NCBI RefSeq assembly: GCF_000009905.1
Contig: NC_006177.1
Coordinates: 3,172,595 to 3,236,594, forward strand
Direction: 5' to 3'
DNA length: 64,000 nucleotides
From: Symbiobacterium thermophilum IAM 14863
Lineage (GTDB): Bacteria > Bacillota > Sulfobacillia > Symbiobacteriales > Symbiobacteriaceae
The position numbers and the translations under genes were made by a program. Below the pieces are notes generated by a model. It searched no databases, was not told the origin of the DNA, and was given only the letters and a program-made list of their open reading frames with translations. Shown one piece after another: positions 32,603-42,047 of this stretch. Every line of letters starts with the position of its first letter. Within the stretch, counting starts at the first letter, position 1.

Positions 32603-33370
32603 TCACGACACCAGATCCCGCTTCATCCGCGACAGCTTCCCCCTGAGCCGCAGGATCGCCTTGCTGTGCACCTGCGAGATCCGGGCCTGCGAGAGTCCCA
32701 GGATCTCGCTGACCTCCTTCGCGATCAGCCCCTCCTGGTAGATCAGCGCGATCACCAGCTGCTCCTGCTCCGTGAGGGACGCGATCGCCCGGGCCAGCAC
32801 CTCCCGCCGCTCCGCCCGCTGGCTCTCCAGCTCCGGGTCCACCGCCTCCTCGTCGGCCACCCGGTCCGCCAGGGCCGTGGTCTCGCCGTCATCGAAGGCC
32901 AGGGCCTCGTCCAGCGAGAGCACCGCGAGCGTCCCGGCCTCCTGCAGCCGCCTCTCCGCCTCCTCCACCGAGATCCCCATCTGCTCGGCGAGTTCCGCGG
33001 CGGAGGGCTCGCGGCCCAGGACGGCCATCAACTCGTCCCGCACCCTCTCCAGCTGCCGCACCCGCCGGCGCAGGGCCGGAGCCCACTGCATCGCCCGCAG
33101 CCCCTCCAGGCAGGCGCCGCGGATCCAAGGAATCGCGAACGTCTCGAACCTGACCCCCCGGTCGGGGTCGTAGCGGGCAATCGCCTCCAGCAGCCCGAAG
33201 CACCCGTGCCCCTCCACATCGCCCTGGTCCACGTGGTCCGGCATGCCCACCATCAGCCGGCCCGCGACGTAGCGGACCAGCCACAGATAGTGCTGGACCA
33301 GGGCGTCTCGTGCAGCCGTGTCGTGAGACTGCCGCCAGCGCTGCCACAGCTCCAGGTGCTGCACGGTCAC
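32603..33370 (-). CDS. fliA: Flagellar sigma factor FliA/SigD (sigma-28)
   Basis: This 255-residue sigma factor transcribes late flagellar and chemotaxis genes. Region 2 is VQHYLWLVRYVAGRLMVGMPDHVDQGDVEGHGCFGLLEAI, continuing with FETFAIPWIRGACLEGLRAM. Region 3 has AELAEQMGISVEEAERRL. Region 4 is LTEQEQLVIALIYQEGLIAKEVSEILGLSQARISQVHSKAILRL. The GTG at 33370 follows GAGGAGGG; GTG two codons later is possible. It is inhibited by FlgM encoded just downstream. Confidence 0.95.
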   Translation of the reverse strand: MTVQHLELWQRWRQSHDTAARDALVQHYLWLVRYVAGRLMVGMPDHVDQGDVEGHGCFGLLEAIARYDPDRGVRFETFAIPWIRGACLEGLRAMQWAPALRRRVRQLERVRDELMAVLGREPSAAELAEQMGISVEEAERRLQEAGTLAVLSLDEALAFDDGETTALADRVADEEAVDPELESQRAERREVLARAIASLTEQEQLVIALIYQEGLIAKEVSEILGLSQARISQVHSKAILRLRGKLSRMKRDLVS

Positions 33371-33383
33371 GGATATCCCTCCT

Positions 33384-34274
33384 CTAGAGGCTGCTGCTCC
33401 GCCGGCCGAAAAGGCTTGCCAGCCGGCCGAAGAACGAACCCGGTGCAGACGGCGCCGGCACCTGCGCACCCACCAGCCGTGAGGCCATGGCCTCCACCGC
33501 CCGGGCGGCGGGCGACGCCGGGTAGCCCAGCACGTACGGCACCCTGCGCCGCACCGACTGCCACACGTGGGGGTCCCGGGGAACGGTGCCCAGGTGCACC
33601 ACCTCGACGCCCAGGAAGTTGCGCGCCGTGGTGACGATGCGCTCGGCTGCGCGCTGCGCATCCTCCGGCCGCTCCGCCTGGTTGACCACGAGCCGGATGC
33701 GCGCCCCGGGATCCCGGGCGACCAGGGCCTTGATCATCGTGTAGGCGTCGGCCATGGCCGTGGGCTCGGGCGTGGTGACCACCAGCACCTGATCCGCCGC
33801 GAGGGCGAACTCCAGCACCGCATCGCCGACCCCGGCCCCGGTGTCCAGGATCAGGTACTCCGCCTCGCCCTCCAGCCGCTCCAGGGAGCGCAGGATCGGG
33901 CGCAGCTGGGCCGCCGTCAGGCTGCCCAGCTCCACCAGGCCCGAGCCCCCCGCGATCAGCTTCAGGCCCGTGTCCGTCCGGTGGATCACCTGCAGGATGT
34001 CGACCTCGCCCCGCAGGAAGTGCCCCAGATGATACGGGGGTACCGTACCCAGCAGGATGTTGGCGTTGGCCAGACCCAGGTCGACGTCCATCAGCAGCAC
34101 CTCATGGCCGTCCTTCACCAGCACCTGGGCGAGGTTCACGGCCAGGTTGGTCTTGCCCACGCCGCCCTTGCCGCTGGTGACCGCGATGGCCTCAAAGCGA
34201 CGGGGCGCCCGGCCCGCGGCCTGATTCCGGTAGGCAGCGGCCAGTTCGCGCAGACGGCTGGCTTGATCGAACAT
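33384..34274 (-). CDS. flhG: Flagellum number regulator FlhG (MinD-like ATPase, YlxH)
   Basis: This 296-residue ParA/MinD-family ATPase partners with FlhF to set flagellum number and place. The deviant Walker A is AVTSGKGGVGKTNLAVNLAQ (residues about 31-50); VLLMDVDLGLANANILLG and YLILDTGAGVGDAVLEFALAADQVLVVTTPEPTAMADAY follow. The N-terminal DQASRLRELAAAYRNQ resembles the short region that stimulates FlhF GTPase. It starts five bases after flhF. Confidence 0.95.
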   Translation of the reverse strand: MFDQASRLRELAAAYRNQAAGRAPRRFEAIAVTSGKGGVGKTNLAVNLAQVLVKDGHEVLLMDVDLGLANANILLGTVPPYHLGHFLRGEVDILQVIHRTDTGLKLIAGGSGLVELGSLTAAQLRPILRSLERLEGEAEYLILDTGAGVGDAVLEFALAADQVLVVTTPEPTAMADAYTMIKALVARDPGARIRLVVNQAERPEDAQRAAERIVTTARNFLGVEVVHLGTVPRDPHVWQSVRRRVPYVLGYPASPAARAVEAMASRLVGAQVPAPSAPGSFFGRLASLFGRRSSSL

Positions 34275-34278
34275 CGGG

Positions 34279-35724
34279 CTACGCCCCCATGAAGAGTTTG
34301 GAGTAGTCGACGCTGTCTGCGGGCCTCAGATCGTCGGGCACGGACTGACCGTCGGTCACGTAGGAGATCGGCAGGTCCCACTGTGCCCGGATGTTCAGCA
34401 TCAGTCCGGGGGCAGAGGTCTCGTCGGCCTTGGTGAAGATGAAGCGGTTGACGCCCAGCGGCAGGTAGCGCTCCAGCATGCGGCGGACGTCCCGCGGGTT
34501 GGTATTCAGGGAGACCACCAGGTGCACCTCGTCGGGCTGCGCCTCCGCCAGAAGTTCCTGCAGCTCCGCCATGCGCTCTTCGTCCTTGTGGCTCCGGCCG
34601 CCGGTGTCCATGAGCACCAGATCGGCGTCCGCATTGTGGGCCAGAGCCTGGTGGACGTCGGTCGGCCGTTCCACGGTGTAGAGGGGAATGGCCAGGATGT
34701 CCGCGTACGTGCGCAGCTGATCCACGGCGGCGATGCGGAAGGTGTCGGCGGTGATGAGCCCCACCTTCAGCCCGCGCTCCAGGGCAAAGTGCGCGGCCAG
34801 CTTGGCCAGCGTCGTGGTCTTGCCCACGCCGGTGGGGCCGATGAGCGCAACCACCCTCCGGCGGCCGGCCTCCGCCTGGATCGGCGCGCCGGGGCCCATG
34901 AGCTGGTTCAGCTCCGCCCGGAGAAGGGCCCTGCCCTTCGTCGCGTGGGTGCCGACCTTCCGGCTGATCGCCAGGGCCAGCCCTTCCGCCACGCCGGCGT
35001 CCAGCAGCCGCTCGTAGACCTTGCGGGCGTAGCCCTTCAGCTCCAGCAGAGCGGCGGGGTCAGGCCGGGCCTCCACCAGCCGGGTCACCGCCTGCCGCAG
35101 GTCGGCCATCTCCCGGCGCAGGCCGGCCAGATCCGCGCTGCCGGGGGCCAGGGCCGCAGAGGCGGGGCTGCCGGGCAGCGGGATGCCGGAGAGAGGCGAC
35201 GCCGGGACGGCATCCGACAGCGCCGGCCAGACGGCTGCCGCCGGAGCCGCTGCCGGTTCCGGCGCGGGCGCGGGGCCGGAGGCCGGGCTCGCAGAAGCGG
35301 CTGCGCCGGCGACAGGCTGCGGAACAGCAGCGGCAGAGACCCCCTGCGGCGCCACAGGCGCAGCAGCAGAGACCCCCTGCGGCACCGCAGCAGCCGCAGG
35401 AGCAGGGCCCCCGTGCACCACCGCAGGCGCCGCATCAGCAGAGATCCCCTGCGGCACCGTGGGCGCGGGCTGCGCGGAAGCCGGCGCCCCGGACGGTGCG
35501 GTTGCGCCGCGCGGGCGTGCCGCCGGGCGCGCGCCCCGGTAAGGCTGCGGCCGCTGATCGGCCGCGACGGTGAGTTCGGTCATCACGCGGCCGAAGAGGC
35601 CGAAAATGCCGCCCACCCGCACCTTGCGGCTGTCGACGATGACGGCGTCGGTGCCGAGTTCGTTCTTTGCCAGAATCAGGGCCTCCGCGTACGTGGGGGC
35701 CATGTACTTCTTCACCTGCATCAT
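34279..35724 (-). CDS. flhF: Flagellar SRP-like GTPase FlhF
   Basis: This 481-residue GTPase specifies flagellar position. The N-terminal B domain begins MQVKKYMAPTYAEALILAKNELGTDAVIVDSRKV. A long Ala/Pro linker follows (about 75-190) with three near copies of a PQGVSAAA motif. The N and G domains have ALIGPTGVGKTTTLAKLAAHFA, the KVGLITADTFRIAAVDQL block, LVLMDTGGRSHKDEE and NRFIFTKADETSAPG. Its start overlaps the flhA stop (ATGA). Confidence 0.95.
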   Translation of the reverse strand: MMQVKKYMAPTYAEALILAKNELGTDAVIVDSRKVRVGGIFGLFGRVMTELTVAADQRPQPYRGARPAARPRGATAPSGAPASAQPAPTVPQGISADAAPAVVHGGPAPAAAAVPQGVSAAAPVAPQGVSAAAVPQPVAGAAASASPASGPAPAPEPAAAPAAAVWPALSDAVPASPLSGIPLPGSPASAALAPGSADLAGLRREMADLRQAVTRLVEARPDPAALLELKGYARKVYERLLDAGVAEGLALAISRKVGTHATKGRALLRAELNQLMGPGAPIQAEAGRRRVVALIGPTGVGKTTTLAKLAAHFALERGLKVGLITADTFRIAAVDQLRTYADILAIPLYTVERPTDVHQALAHNADADLVLMDTGGRSHKDEERMAELQELLAEAQPDEVHLVVSLNTNPRDVRRMLERYLPLGVNRFIFTKADETSAPGLMLNIRAQWDLPISYVTDGQSVPDDLRPADSVDYSKLFMGA

Positions 35725-37772
35725 GCACGGATCACCCCCACCGACTCGATCTCAAGCCTGGGATCAAGCTCCGCGTACGAGAGCACGATCAGCCGCGGAT
35801 AGGTGTGCTGGGCGATGCGCCGGATCACCGGCCGCAGGGCAGGCGAGCAGACCAGCACGGGGGTGTGGCCCGCCTGAGCCATCGCCTGCGCCTCCCGCGC
35901 GATGCCGTTGATGACGGCCTGCGCGAGCTGCGGGTCCAGGCCGGGTCCGGGACCCCGCTTCTCGGCGGCGGCCGAGAGCCGCTGCTCCACGTCCGGCGCG
36001 AGGGTGATGGCCTTGACCACCGGCCCCAGCTCGAAGTGGTGGACGATGGTGCGCCCCAGGGCCACCCGCACCTTCTCGGTGAGCTGCTCGGGGTCCTTGG
36101 TCACCGGCGCCCAATCGGCCAGGGCCTCGAAGATGAGCACCAGGTCCCGGATGGGCACGCCCTCGGCCAGCAGGTTCTGGAGCACCTTCTGGATCTCGCC
36201 CAGGGAGAGCAGCCGCGGGGTGAGCTCCTCCACCAGGGCCGGGTGGGTCTCCCGGACCATGTCCACCATGCCCTTGACCTCCTGCCGGCCCAGCAGCTGG
36301 TGCGCGTTCTCCTTGATCACCTCGGTGAGGTGCGCCACCAGCACCGAGGCCGGGTCGACCACGGTGTAGCCGATCAGCTCCGCCCGCTGCTTGTCCGCCG
36401 GCGAGATCCAGAGCGCCTGCAGTCCGAAGGCCGGCTCCACGGTGGGCTGGCCGGGCACCGTCTCCTCCAGGCCGCCGGGATCCATGGCCAGGTAGCGGTC
36501 CGGCTGCAGCTCGTAGGAGCCCACCTCGATGCCCCGCAGCTTGATGACGTACTGGTACGGGCCGAGGGCGAGGTTGTCCCGCACCCGGATGTAGGGCAGG
36601 AGCAGCCCCAGGTTGGCGGCCACCTGCTTGCGCACGGCCACCACCCGGTCCAGCAGGTCGCCGCCCCGGCCGGGCTCGGCCATGGGCACCAGGGCATAGC
36701 CCAGCTCCACCTCCAGCGGATCCACCGGGGTGAGCTGCACCCAGCTTTCGGGCACCACGTCGTTGGTGATGGGCAGCGGCTCGGGCTCGGGCACCTCGGC
36801 CGCAATCCTGGCCCGCTGGTACCGGGAGCTGACGGCCCCGATGCCCAGAATCAGGCCGCCGATGACGAAAAAGGGCACCGTGGGCAGCCCGGGGATGACG
36901 CCCAGGACCATCATGAGGCCGCCGGCCAGCATGAGCAGCTTCGGGTCGCCGCCCAGCTGCCGGGTGAGCTCGATGCCGAGGCTGGACTCGTCGGCCGCCC
37001 GGGTCACCACGATGCCGGCGGCGGTGGAGATCAGGAGGGCCGGAATCTGGGTCACCAGGCCGTCGCCCACGGTGCGCAGCGAGAAGTGGCCCCAGGCCTC
37101 GGCAAACGTCATGCCGTGCTGGAGCATGCCGACGATGAAGCCGCCCAGCAGGTTGATGAAGACGATGAGCAGGCCGGCGATGGCGTCGCCCTTGATGAAC
37201 TTGGTGGCGCCGTCCATCGCGCCGTAGAAGTCGGCCTCCCGCTCGATCTGCCGACGCCGGGCCCGGGCCTCGGCCTCGGTGATGAGGCCGGCGTTCAGGT
37301 CCGCGTCGATGGACATCTGCTTGCCGGGCATGGCGTCCAGCGTGAAGCGGGCCGCGACTTCGGAGACGCGCTCGGCGCCCTTGGTGATCACGATGAACTG
37401 GACGATGATGAGGATGAGGAAGACGATGAGTCCGACCACCGTGTTGCCGCCGATGACGTACTGGCCGAACCGGCGGATGACCTCGCCCGCCTCGCCGGTG
37501 GTGAGCAGCAGGCGGGTGGTGGAGATGTTGAGGGTGATGCGGAACAGCGTGGTGATCAGCAGCAGGGTCGGCAGCGACGAGAACTGCAGGACCTCGCCGG
37601 TGAAGATGGAGACCAGCACGATCACCACCGCGGCCGCGATGTTGAACGTGAGCAGCAGGTCGACCAGAAACTCAGGCAGGGGCACGATGAGCAGGGTGAC
37701 CATGGCCACCATGGCGCCGGCCACGGCGACGTCGGAGACCCGGATCGACGGAGCGCCGCTCGGGTTGGTCAC
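35721..37772 (-). CDS. flhA: Flagellar export gate protein FlhA
   Basis: This 683-residue export gate subunit has about eight membrane helices in the first 320 residues and the FHIPEP-type signature region (RFTLDAMPGKQMSIDADLNAGLI). The cytoplasmic ring domain (about 350-683) docks substrates, with VDPASVLVAHLTEVIKENAHQLLGRQEVKGMVD. Start GTG at 37772, 27 bases after flhB. Confidence 0.97.
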   Translation of the reverse strand: MTNPSGAPSIRVSDVAVAGAMVAMVTLLIVPLPEFLVDLLLTFNIAAAVVIVLVSIFTGEVLQFSSLPTLLLITTLFRITLNISTTRLLLTTGEAGEVIRRFGQYVIGGNTVVGLIVFLILIIVQFIVITKGAERVSEVAARFTLDAMPGKQMSIDADLNAGLITEAEARARRRQIEREADFYGAMDGATKFIKGDAIAGLLIVFINLLGGFIVGMLQHGMTFAEAWGHFSLRTVGDGLVTQIPALLISTAAGIVVTRAADESSLGIELTRQLGGDPKLLMLAGGLMMVLGVIPGLPTVPFFVIGGLILGIGAVSSRYQRARIAAEVPEPEPLPITNDVVPESWVQLTPVDPLEVELGYALVPMAEPGRGGDLLDRVVAVRKQVAANLGLLLPYIRVRDNLALGPYQYVIKLRGIEVGSYELQPDRYLAMDPGGLEETVPGQPTVEPAFGLQALWISPADKQRAELIGYTVVDPASVLVAHLTEVIKENAHQLLGRQEVKGMVDMVRETHPALVEELTPRLLSLGEIQKVLQNLLAEGVPIRDLVLIFEALADWAPVTKDPEQLTEKVRVALGRTIVHHFELGPVVKAITLAPDVEQRLSAAAEKRGPGPGLDPQLAQAVINGIAREAQAMAQAGHTPVLVCSPALRPVIRRIAQHTYPRLIVLSYAELDPRLEIESVGVIRA

Positions 37773-37799
37773 AGCTCGTTCACCTCGGACTCAACGGAT

Positions 37800-38885
37800 T
37801 TATTCCTGACCGGCCTGCCGGCTCTGCCGCCGCAGGTTGTAGACGAAGGCGAGCACCTCGGCCACGGCCTGGTAGTATTCGGGGGGAATGAGACGCCCGA
37901 CCTCGACGTCGTAGTAGAGGCCCCGGGCCAGGGTCCGGTTCTCCACCAGGGGCACGTCGTGGGCCCGGGCGATCTTCTGGATCTCCAGCGCCAGCAGGTC
38001 GGCGCCCTTGGCGACCACCCGGGGCGCCTCGTCCTTGGCCGCCTCGTACTTCAGGGCGACGGCGAAGTGGGTCGGGTTGGTGACGACGACATCGGCCCCG
38101 GGCACTTCCTTGAGGGCCCGGCGGCGCATGGCCAGCTCCCGCATGCGCTGCCGCTGCCGGGACTTCAGTTCCGGGGCGCCCTCCTGCTCCCGGTGCTCCT
38201 GCTTGACCTCCTGCTTCGTCATGCGCATCGACCGCCGGAACTCCCAGTACTGGTAGCCGTAGTCGAGCACGCCGACGACCAGGTAGGCCAGACCCACGGC
38301 CAGCATGACGTCGAGCACCATATCGGCGATGGCGCTGAGCCCCGCCGGGACGGTCTGGGCGATGAGGTTGGGAAACTGCGGCACCAGGCCCCGCACGCTC
38401 CGGTAGGCGATGTAGCCGATGGCCGCCAGCTTGATCAGGCCCTTGACCAGCTCGGTCACCGTGCGGAGGGAGAAGATGCGGGTGAGGCCGGTGATGGGGT
38501 TGAGCGTGGCAAACCGGGGGACCAGGGCCCGGAGGGTGAAGATGAAACGGGTCTGCAGGGTGCCGGCGACGACGCCGATGGCCACCACCACCAGGGCGAT
38601 GGGCAGCACCGCGCGCAGGCCGATCAGGGCCCAGTCCTGCATGACCGCCGCCGTGGTCTCGGGGGTGAGCTCCAGCGGCCGGAGCGTCTCGAAGGCGCCG
38701 ACCATGCCGCCGGTCACCTGCTGCACGCTGTAGCCGCCCAGGCCCCGCAGGGCCAGCGTGGCTGCCACCAGCCCCAGGCCGGCCACCAGGTCGGTGGACC
38801 GGGCGACGCGGCCCTCCTCACGGGCCTTCTGGAGCCTTCGTGGCGTTGGCTCCTCGGTGCGCTCCGCAAAGAGCTGCAGGTCCAC
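37800..38885 (-). CDS. flhB: Flagellar export switch protein FlhB
   Basis: This 361-residue protein has an N-terminal AERTEEPTPRRLQKAREEGRVARSTDL, four membrane helices, and the autocleavage motif in VVVTNPTHFAVALKY (NPTH, residues about 270-273). Cleavage there switches export from rod/hook to filament substrates. Start GTG three bases after the fliR stop. Confidence 0.96.
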   Translation of the reverse strand: MDLQLFAERTEEPTPRRLQKAREEGRVARSTDLVAGLGLVAATLALRGLGGYSVQQVTGGMVGAFETLRPLELTPETTAAVMQDWALIGLRAVLPIALVVVAIGVVAGTLQTRFIFTLRALVPRFATLNPITGLTRIFSLRTVTELVKGLIKLAAIGYIAYRSVRGLVPQFPNLIAQTVPAGLSAIADMVLDVMLAVGLAYLVVGVLDYGYQYWEFRRSMRMTKQEVKQEHREQEGAPELKSRQRQRMRELAMRRRALKEVPGADVVVTNPTHFAVALKYEAAKDEAPRVVAKGADLLALEIQKIARAHDVPLVENRTLARGLYYDVEVGRLIPPEYYQAVAEVLAFVYNLRRQSRQAGQE

Positions 38886-38888
38886 GGC

Positions 38889-39668
38889 TTACCCCCCCGG
38901 CACGGCCCGCATGAGCTCGAGTATCCGCAGGGCCTCCCGGAAGCCGGCCTCGAACAGGGCCGTGAGCGGCCGCCCGTAGAACGGCAGCAGCAGCACCAGG
39001 AGCAGAAGCCCTACGAAGGTCTTGGTGCCCAGACCGATGGCGAAGATGTTGAGCTGCGCCACGGCCCGGTTCAGCACCGCGAACGCCACCATGGTGAGCA
39101 GCATGACCGCCACAAAGGGCAGGACGAGCTGCACAGCCAGCGCCAGCAGGTCGCCGAAGAGCCGGGCGACGTAGAGACCGCTGGCGGTGCCCTCCACCGG
39201 CCCGCCTGCCGGCACCAGGGCGTAGCTCTGCGCAAACGCCCGGATCAGCCAGTGGTGGCCGTCGAGGGCGATGAAGAACACCAGGGCCGTGGTCTGAAAC
39301 AGGTTGCCCAGCACCGTGGCGCCCTGGCCGGTGATCGGGTCGAACAGGCCCGCCAGCGCAAAGCCCATCTCCAGGTCCATCAGCGCGCCGGCGATCTGCA
39401 GCACGCTGATCACCATCAGGCACAGGAACCCGATGACCAGGCCTACCACCATCTCCACCAGGGCGGCAGTGAGCAGGTGCACCCCCTCCGTCCGCCCGGG
39501 GGCCACTTCGATGGCCGGCATGAGGAAGAATCCCAGCACGAAGCTCAGGGCCACCCGCACCTGAAACGGCACGAACCGGGTGGAGAAGACGGGCGCTGCG
39601 GTGAAGACGCCCATGGCCCGGGAAGCGCCCAGCAGGAGGGCGGCGAGCTGCGCGTAGAGCTGTTCCAT
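38889..39668 (-). CDS. fliR: Flagellar export protein FliR
   Basis: This 259-residue export gate subunit has six hydrophobic segments (VALSFVLGFFLMPAIE, MGFALAGLFDPITGQGATVLGNLFQTTALVFFIALDGHHWLI, LPFVAVMLLTMVAFAVLNRAVAQLNIFAIGLGTKTFVGLLLL). The family motif around the conserved QLNIF is intact. Confidence 0.95.
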   Translation of the reverse strand: MEQLYAQLAALLLGASRAMGVFTAAPVFSTRFVPFQVRVALSFVLGFFLMPAIEVAPGRTEGVHLLTAALVEMVVGLVIGFLCLMVISVLQIAGALMDLEMGFALAGLFDPITGQGATVLGNLFQTTALVFFIALDGHHWLIRAFAQSYALVPAGGPVEGTASGLYVARLFGDLLALAVQLVLPFVAVMLLTMVAFAVLNRAVAQLNIFAIGLGTKTFVGLLLLVLLLPFYGRPLTALFEAGFREALRILELMRAVPGG

Positions 39669-39674
39669 CGGCCG

Positions 39675-39944
39675 TCAGCGCACCATCCGGGGCAGCAGGT
39701 CCATCACGCGCCGGGCGAAATCCATGAGGGTGGTGAGCATCCAGGGCCCGAACACGACCAGACCCGCCACCGCCGCGAGAATCTTGGGCACAAACTGCAG
39801 CGACGGCTCGTGCACCTGGGTGGTCGCCTGGAACAGCGAGATGATGAGGCCCACCAGGAGGCTGAGTCCGATGACGGGCGCCGCCACGTAAAGCGCAACC
39901 CGCACCGCTTCCTGTGCAAGATCCAGGGCGAATTCCGGAGTCAC
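39675..39944 (-). CDS. fliQ: Flagellar export protein FliQ
   Basis: This 89-residue, two-helix export gate subunit has ALYVAAPVIGLSLLVGLIISLFQATTQVHEPSLQFVPKILAAVAGLVVFGPWML, the complete family pattern. It lies six bases before fliR. Confidence 0.97.
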   Translation of the reverse strand: MTPEFALDLAQEAVRVALYVAAPVIGLSLLVGLIISLFQATTQVHEPSLQFVPKILAAVAGLVVFGPWMLTTLMDFARRVMDLLPRMVR

Positions 39945-39959
39945 GTGCCTTCGCCCCCC

Positions 39960-40721
39960 TTATCCCGTGAAACTTCGGACCAGCGACTCCACCACGAGGT
40001 GCCAGCCGTCGACCAGCACGAAGAGCAGCACCTTGAAGGGCAGCGAGATCAGGGTCGGCGGCACCATCATCATGCCCAGGGACATCATGAGGCTGGCGGT
40101 GATGAGGTCGATGATGATGAAGGGCAGGTAGATCAGAAAGCCCATGGTGAACGCGGTCTTGAGTTCGCTGAGGGCGAACGCGGGCACCACGGTGAGGAAG
40201 CTGACGTCCTCGGGCCCTTCCGGCGCCGGCTGACCGCTCACCTCCAGCATCAGGCCGAGGTCGGCCTCACGGGTCTGCCGGAGCATGAAGGCCTTCAGCG
40301 GCAGCGCCCCCCGCTCGATGGCCTCCACCTGGTCGATCTCCCCGGCCAGGTAGGGCTGCACGGCGGTCTGGTTGATCTCGCTGAAGGTCGGCATCATCAC
40401 CGCGGCGGTGAGGAACAGCGCAAGGCCGATGAGCACCTGGTTCGGCGGCGTCTGCTGCAGCCCCAGCGCCGTGCGGATGAAGCCGAACACGACGATGATG
40501 CGCGTGAAGGAGGTGCAGAGGATGATGATGGCCGGAGCCAGCGTGAGCACCGTGAGCAGGAGGAGCAGCTGCATCGTCTGCAGCCCCTCCTGGGGCGTCT
40601 CCGCGGGCCGGATGAAGTCGAAGGTGGGAATCTCCAGCGGCTGGGCCAGCGCGGCCGGCGCCGCCAGCGCCAGGAGAGCCGCGGTGAGCAGCAGCGGGCG
40701 CAGGATCCGTGCGCTACGCAT
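39960..40721 (-). CDS. fliP: Flagellar export protein FliP
   Basis: This 253-residue export gate subunit has a cleavable-type signal sequence (residues 1-26) and four further helices. Signatures are LTLAPAIIILCTSFTRIIVVFGFIRTALGLQQTPPNQVLIGLALFLT and FAMSE-like FALSELKTAFTMGFLIYLPFIIIDLI, ending SLGMMMVPPTLISLPFKVLLFVLVDGW. The ATG at 40721 is set by the signal peptide and GGGAGGGGGG; it overlaps fliO by eight bases. Confidence 0.97.
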   Translation of the reverse strand: MRSARILRPLLLTAALLALAAPAALAQPLEIPTFDFIRPAETPQEGLQTMQLLLLLTVLTLAPAIIILCTSFTRIIVVFGFIRTALGLQQTPPNQVLIGLALFLTAAVMMPTFSEINQTAVQPYLAGEIDQVEAIERGALPLKAFMLRQTREADLGLMLEVSGQPAPEGPEDVSFLTVVPAFALSELKTAFTMGFLIYLPFIIIDLITASLMMSLGMMMVPPTLISLPFKVLLFVLVDGWHLVVESLVRSFTG

Positions 40722-41145
40722 GCGGCCCCCCTCCCTTCCGCGCGAGAAGCTCACGCATGCGCTCCAGGTTGGCCCGCACCGCGCCCTCCACACCCGCGAA
40801 GCTGGTGGGGCGGGACCCCTGCTCGGGCGGAGACTCCGCCAGCCACTCCGCCGCCAGCTCCGGGTCGTCGATGCGGTGGATGAGCCGGATGGAGCCCTCA
40901 GCGGAGCCCAAGAGCAGGATCTCCTGCCCCACCTGCACCAGCAGCAGGTACCGGTCGCGGCCCACGGCCAGCCCCTCCAGCACCCGCATCCGCCGGCCCC
41001 GGGCGATGTGAAACTGCCACCGGGCCAGCCAGCGCACGGTGACGAAGGCCAGCGCGATGACCAGGAGCGCGCTGAACAGGAAGAGCAGCAGACTGCCCGA
41101 GCCGCCGCCGGGCCAGGCCTGGACCGGGGTCTCGGTGCCGGTCAT
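40714..41145 (-). CDS. fliO: Flagellar biosynthetic protein FliO
   Basis: This 143-residue protein has one membrane helix (residues about 18-38) and a small cytoplasmic domain with MRVLEGLAVGRDRYLLLVQVGQEILLLGSAEGSIRLI, which matches FliO/FliZ. It helps FliP fold and assemble the export gate. Overlaps of four and eight bases with fliN and fliP fix its place. Confidence 0.92.
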   Translation of the reverse strand: MTGTETPVQAWPGGGSGSLLLFLFSALLVIALAFVTVRWLARWQFHIARGRRMRVLEGLAVGRDRYLLLVQVGQEILLLGSAEGSIRLIHRIDDPELAAEWLAESPPEQGSRPTSFAGVEGAVRANLERMRELLARKGGGPHA

Positions 41146-41522
41146 CGGCCGGCGCTCCCCTCGGGGTTGATCAGCTCGGTGATGCGGATGCCATAGTTCT
41201 CGCCGATCACCACGACCTCCCCGCGGGCCACCAGCTGACCGTTGACCAGGAGATCCACCGCCTCACCCGCGTGCTTGTCCAGCTCCAGGACCGAGCCCGG
41301 GCCCATCGCCAGGATCTCCCTGAGGCTCCGCCGGCTCTGGCCGAGCTCCACCGTCAGTTCCAGTTCCACGTCGGCGAGCAGCCCCAGCGGCGACGGGTCC
41401 CCCTGGGCCGACCCCTCCGGGTTCAGGTCGGGAAAGGCGGCCGCCTCCGGCTTCTGCTCACCCTGCCGTGCCTGGGCGAAGAGGGCGGCGATCTCTTCCT
41501 GGGTCAGTCCGTGCTTGGCCAT
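41142..41522 (-). CDS. fliN: Flagellar motor switch protein FliN
   Basis: This 126-residue C-ring subunit has an N-terminal tail with the EEIAALFAQ helix and the SpoA domain: LADVELELTVELGQSRRSLREILAMGPGSVLELDKHAGEAVDLLVNGQLVARGEVVVIGENYGIRI. It is the short FliN form, not the CheC-fused FliY of bacilli. It is encoded 12 kb downstream of fliM in the same operon rather than next to it. Confidence 0.96.
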   Translation of the reverse strand: MAKHGLTQEEIAALFAQARQGEQKPEAAAFPDLNPEGSAQGDPSPLGLLADVELELTVELGQSRRSLREILAMGPGSVLELDKHAGEAVDLLVNGQLVARGEVVVIGENYGIRITELINPEGSAGR

Positions 41523-41539
41523 CGATCGCCCCTCCTTCC

Positions 41540-42004
41540 CTACTGGATCACCATGTCGGTCACGTAGACCCGGGTCACGTGGCCGGGCAGGAGGCCGTCG
41601 AGCCCGTTCTTGATCGCCTGGGCCAGCCGCTCCTTGCCGTCGGCGCCGCTCAGGTCGGCCGCGGTCAGCTCACGGACCTGGCTCAGGACCACGTCCCGCA
41701 CCTGCGGGGCGGCGTCCCGGGCGATCTGCTCGGAGTTGTCGCTGCGCAGCCCCAGGGCCACGCTGAACTTGATGTAGCGAAGCCGGTCCTTGTCCGCGAG
41801 GTTGGTCACAAACTCGTCGAGCTCGTAGTACGCCGCTTCCAGCACCGGCTCGCCGGCCACGACGGCCGTGCCCCCGCCCCCGCCGGCGGCCACGAGACCG
41901 CCGCTCTGCGGCAGGATGAAGATCACGTAGGCGGCGAGGCCGGCCACGCCGACCGCGAGGATGACCACGGCGGCGACGAGCGCTGTAATCAGCCCTCGGT
42001 TCAT
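41540..42004 (-). CDS. fliL: Flagellar basal body protein FliL
   Basis: This 154-residue, single-pass membrane protein (helix at residues about 8-30) has a Gly-rich spacer and the FliL stomatin-like domain, YYELDEFVTNLADKDRLRYIKFSVALGL and RLAQAIKNGLDGLLPGHVTRVYVTDMVIQ. It forms a ring around stator units. Confidence 0.95.
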   Translation of the reverse strand: MNRGLITALVAAVVILAVGVAGLAAYVIFILPQSGGLVAAGGGGGTAVVAGEPVLEAAYYELDEFVTNLADKDRLRYIKFSVALGLRSDNSEQIARDAAPQVRDVVLSQVRELTAADLSGADGKERLAQAIKNGLDGLLPGHVTRVYVTDMVIQ

Positions 42005-42047
42005 GTGTAATCTCCTCTTATCGGTTAGTTCAGTAAGGAACCCGCAC

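Noticed and set aside
35667-40883. 1738-codon plus-strand frame
   Set aside because: It is antisense to flhF, flhA, flhB, fliR, fliQ and fliP, and is His/Gln/Arg-rich as expected from the reverse of GC-rich genes.
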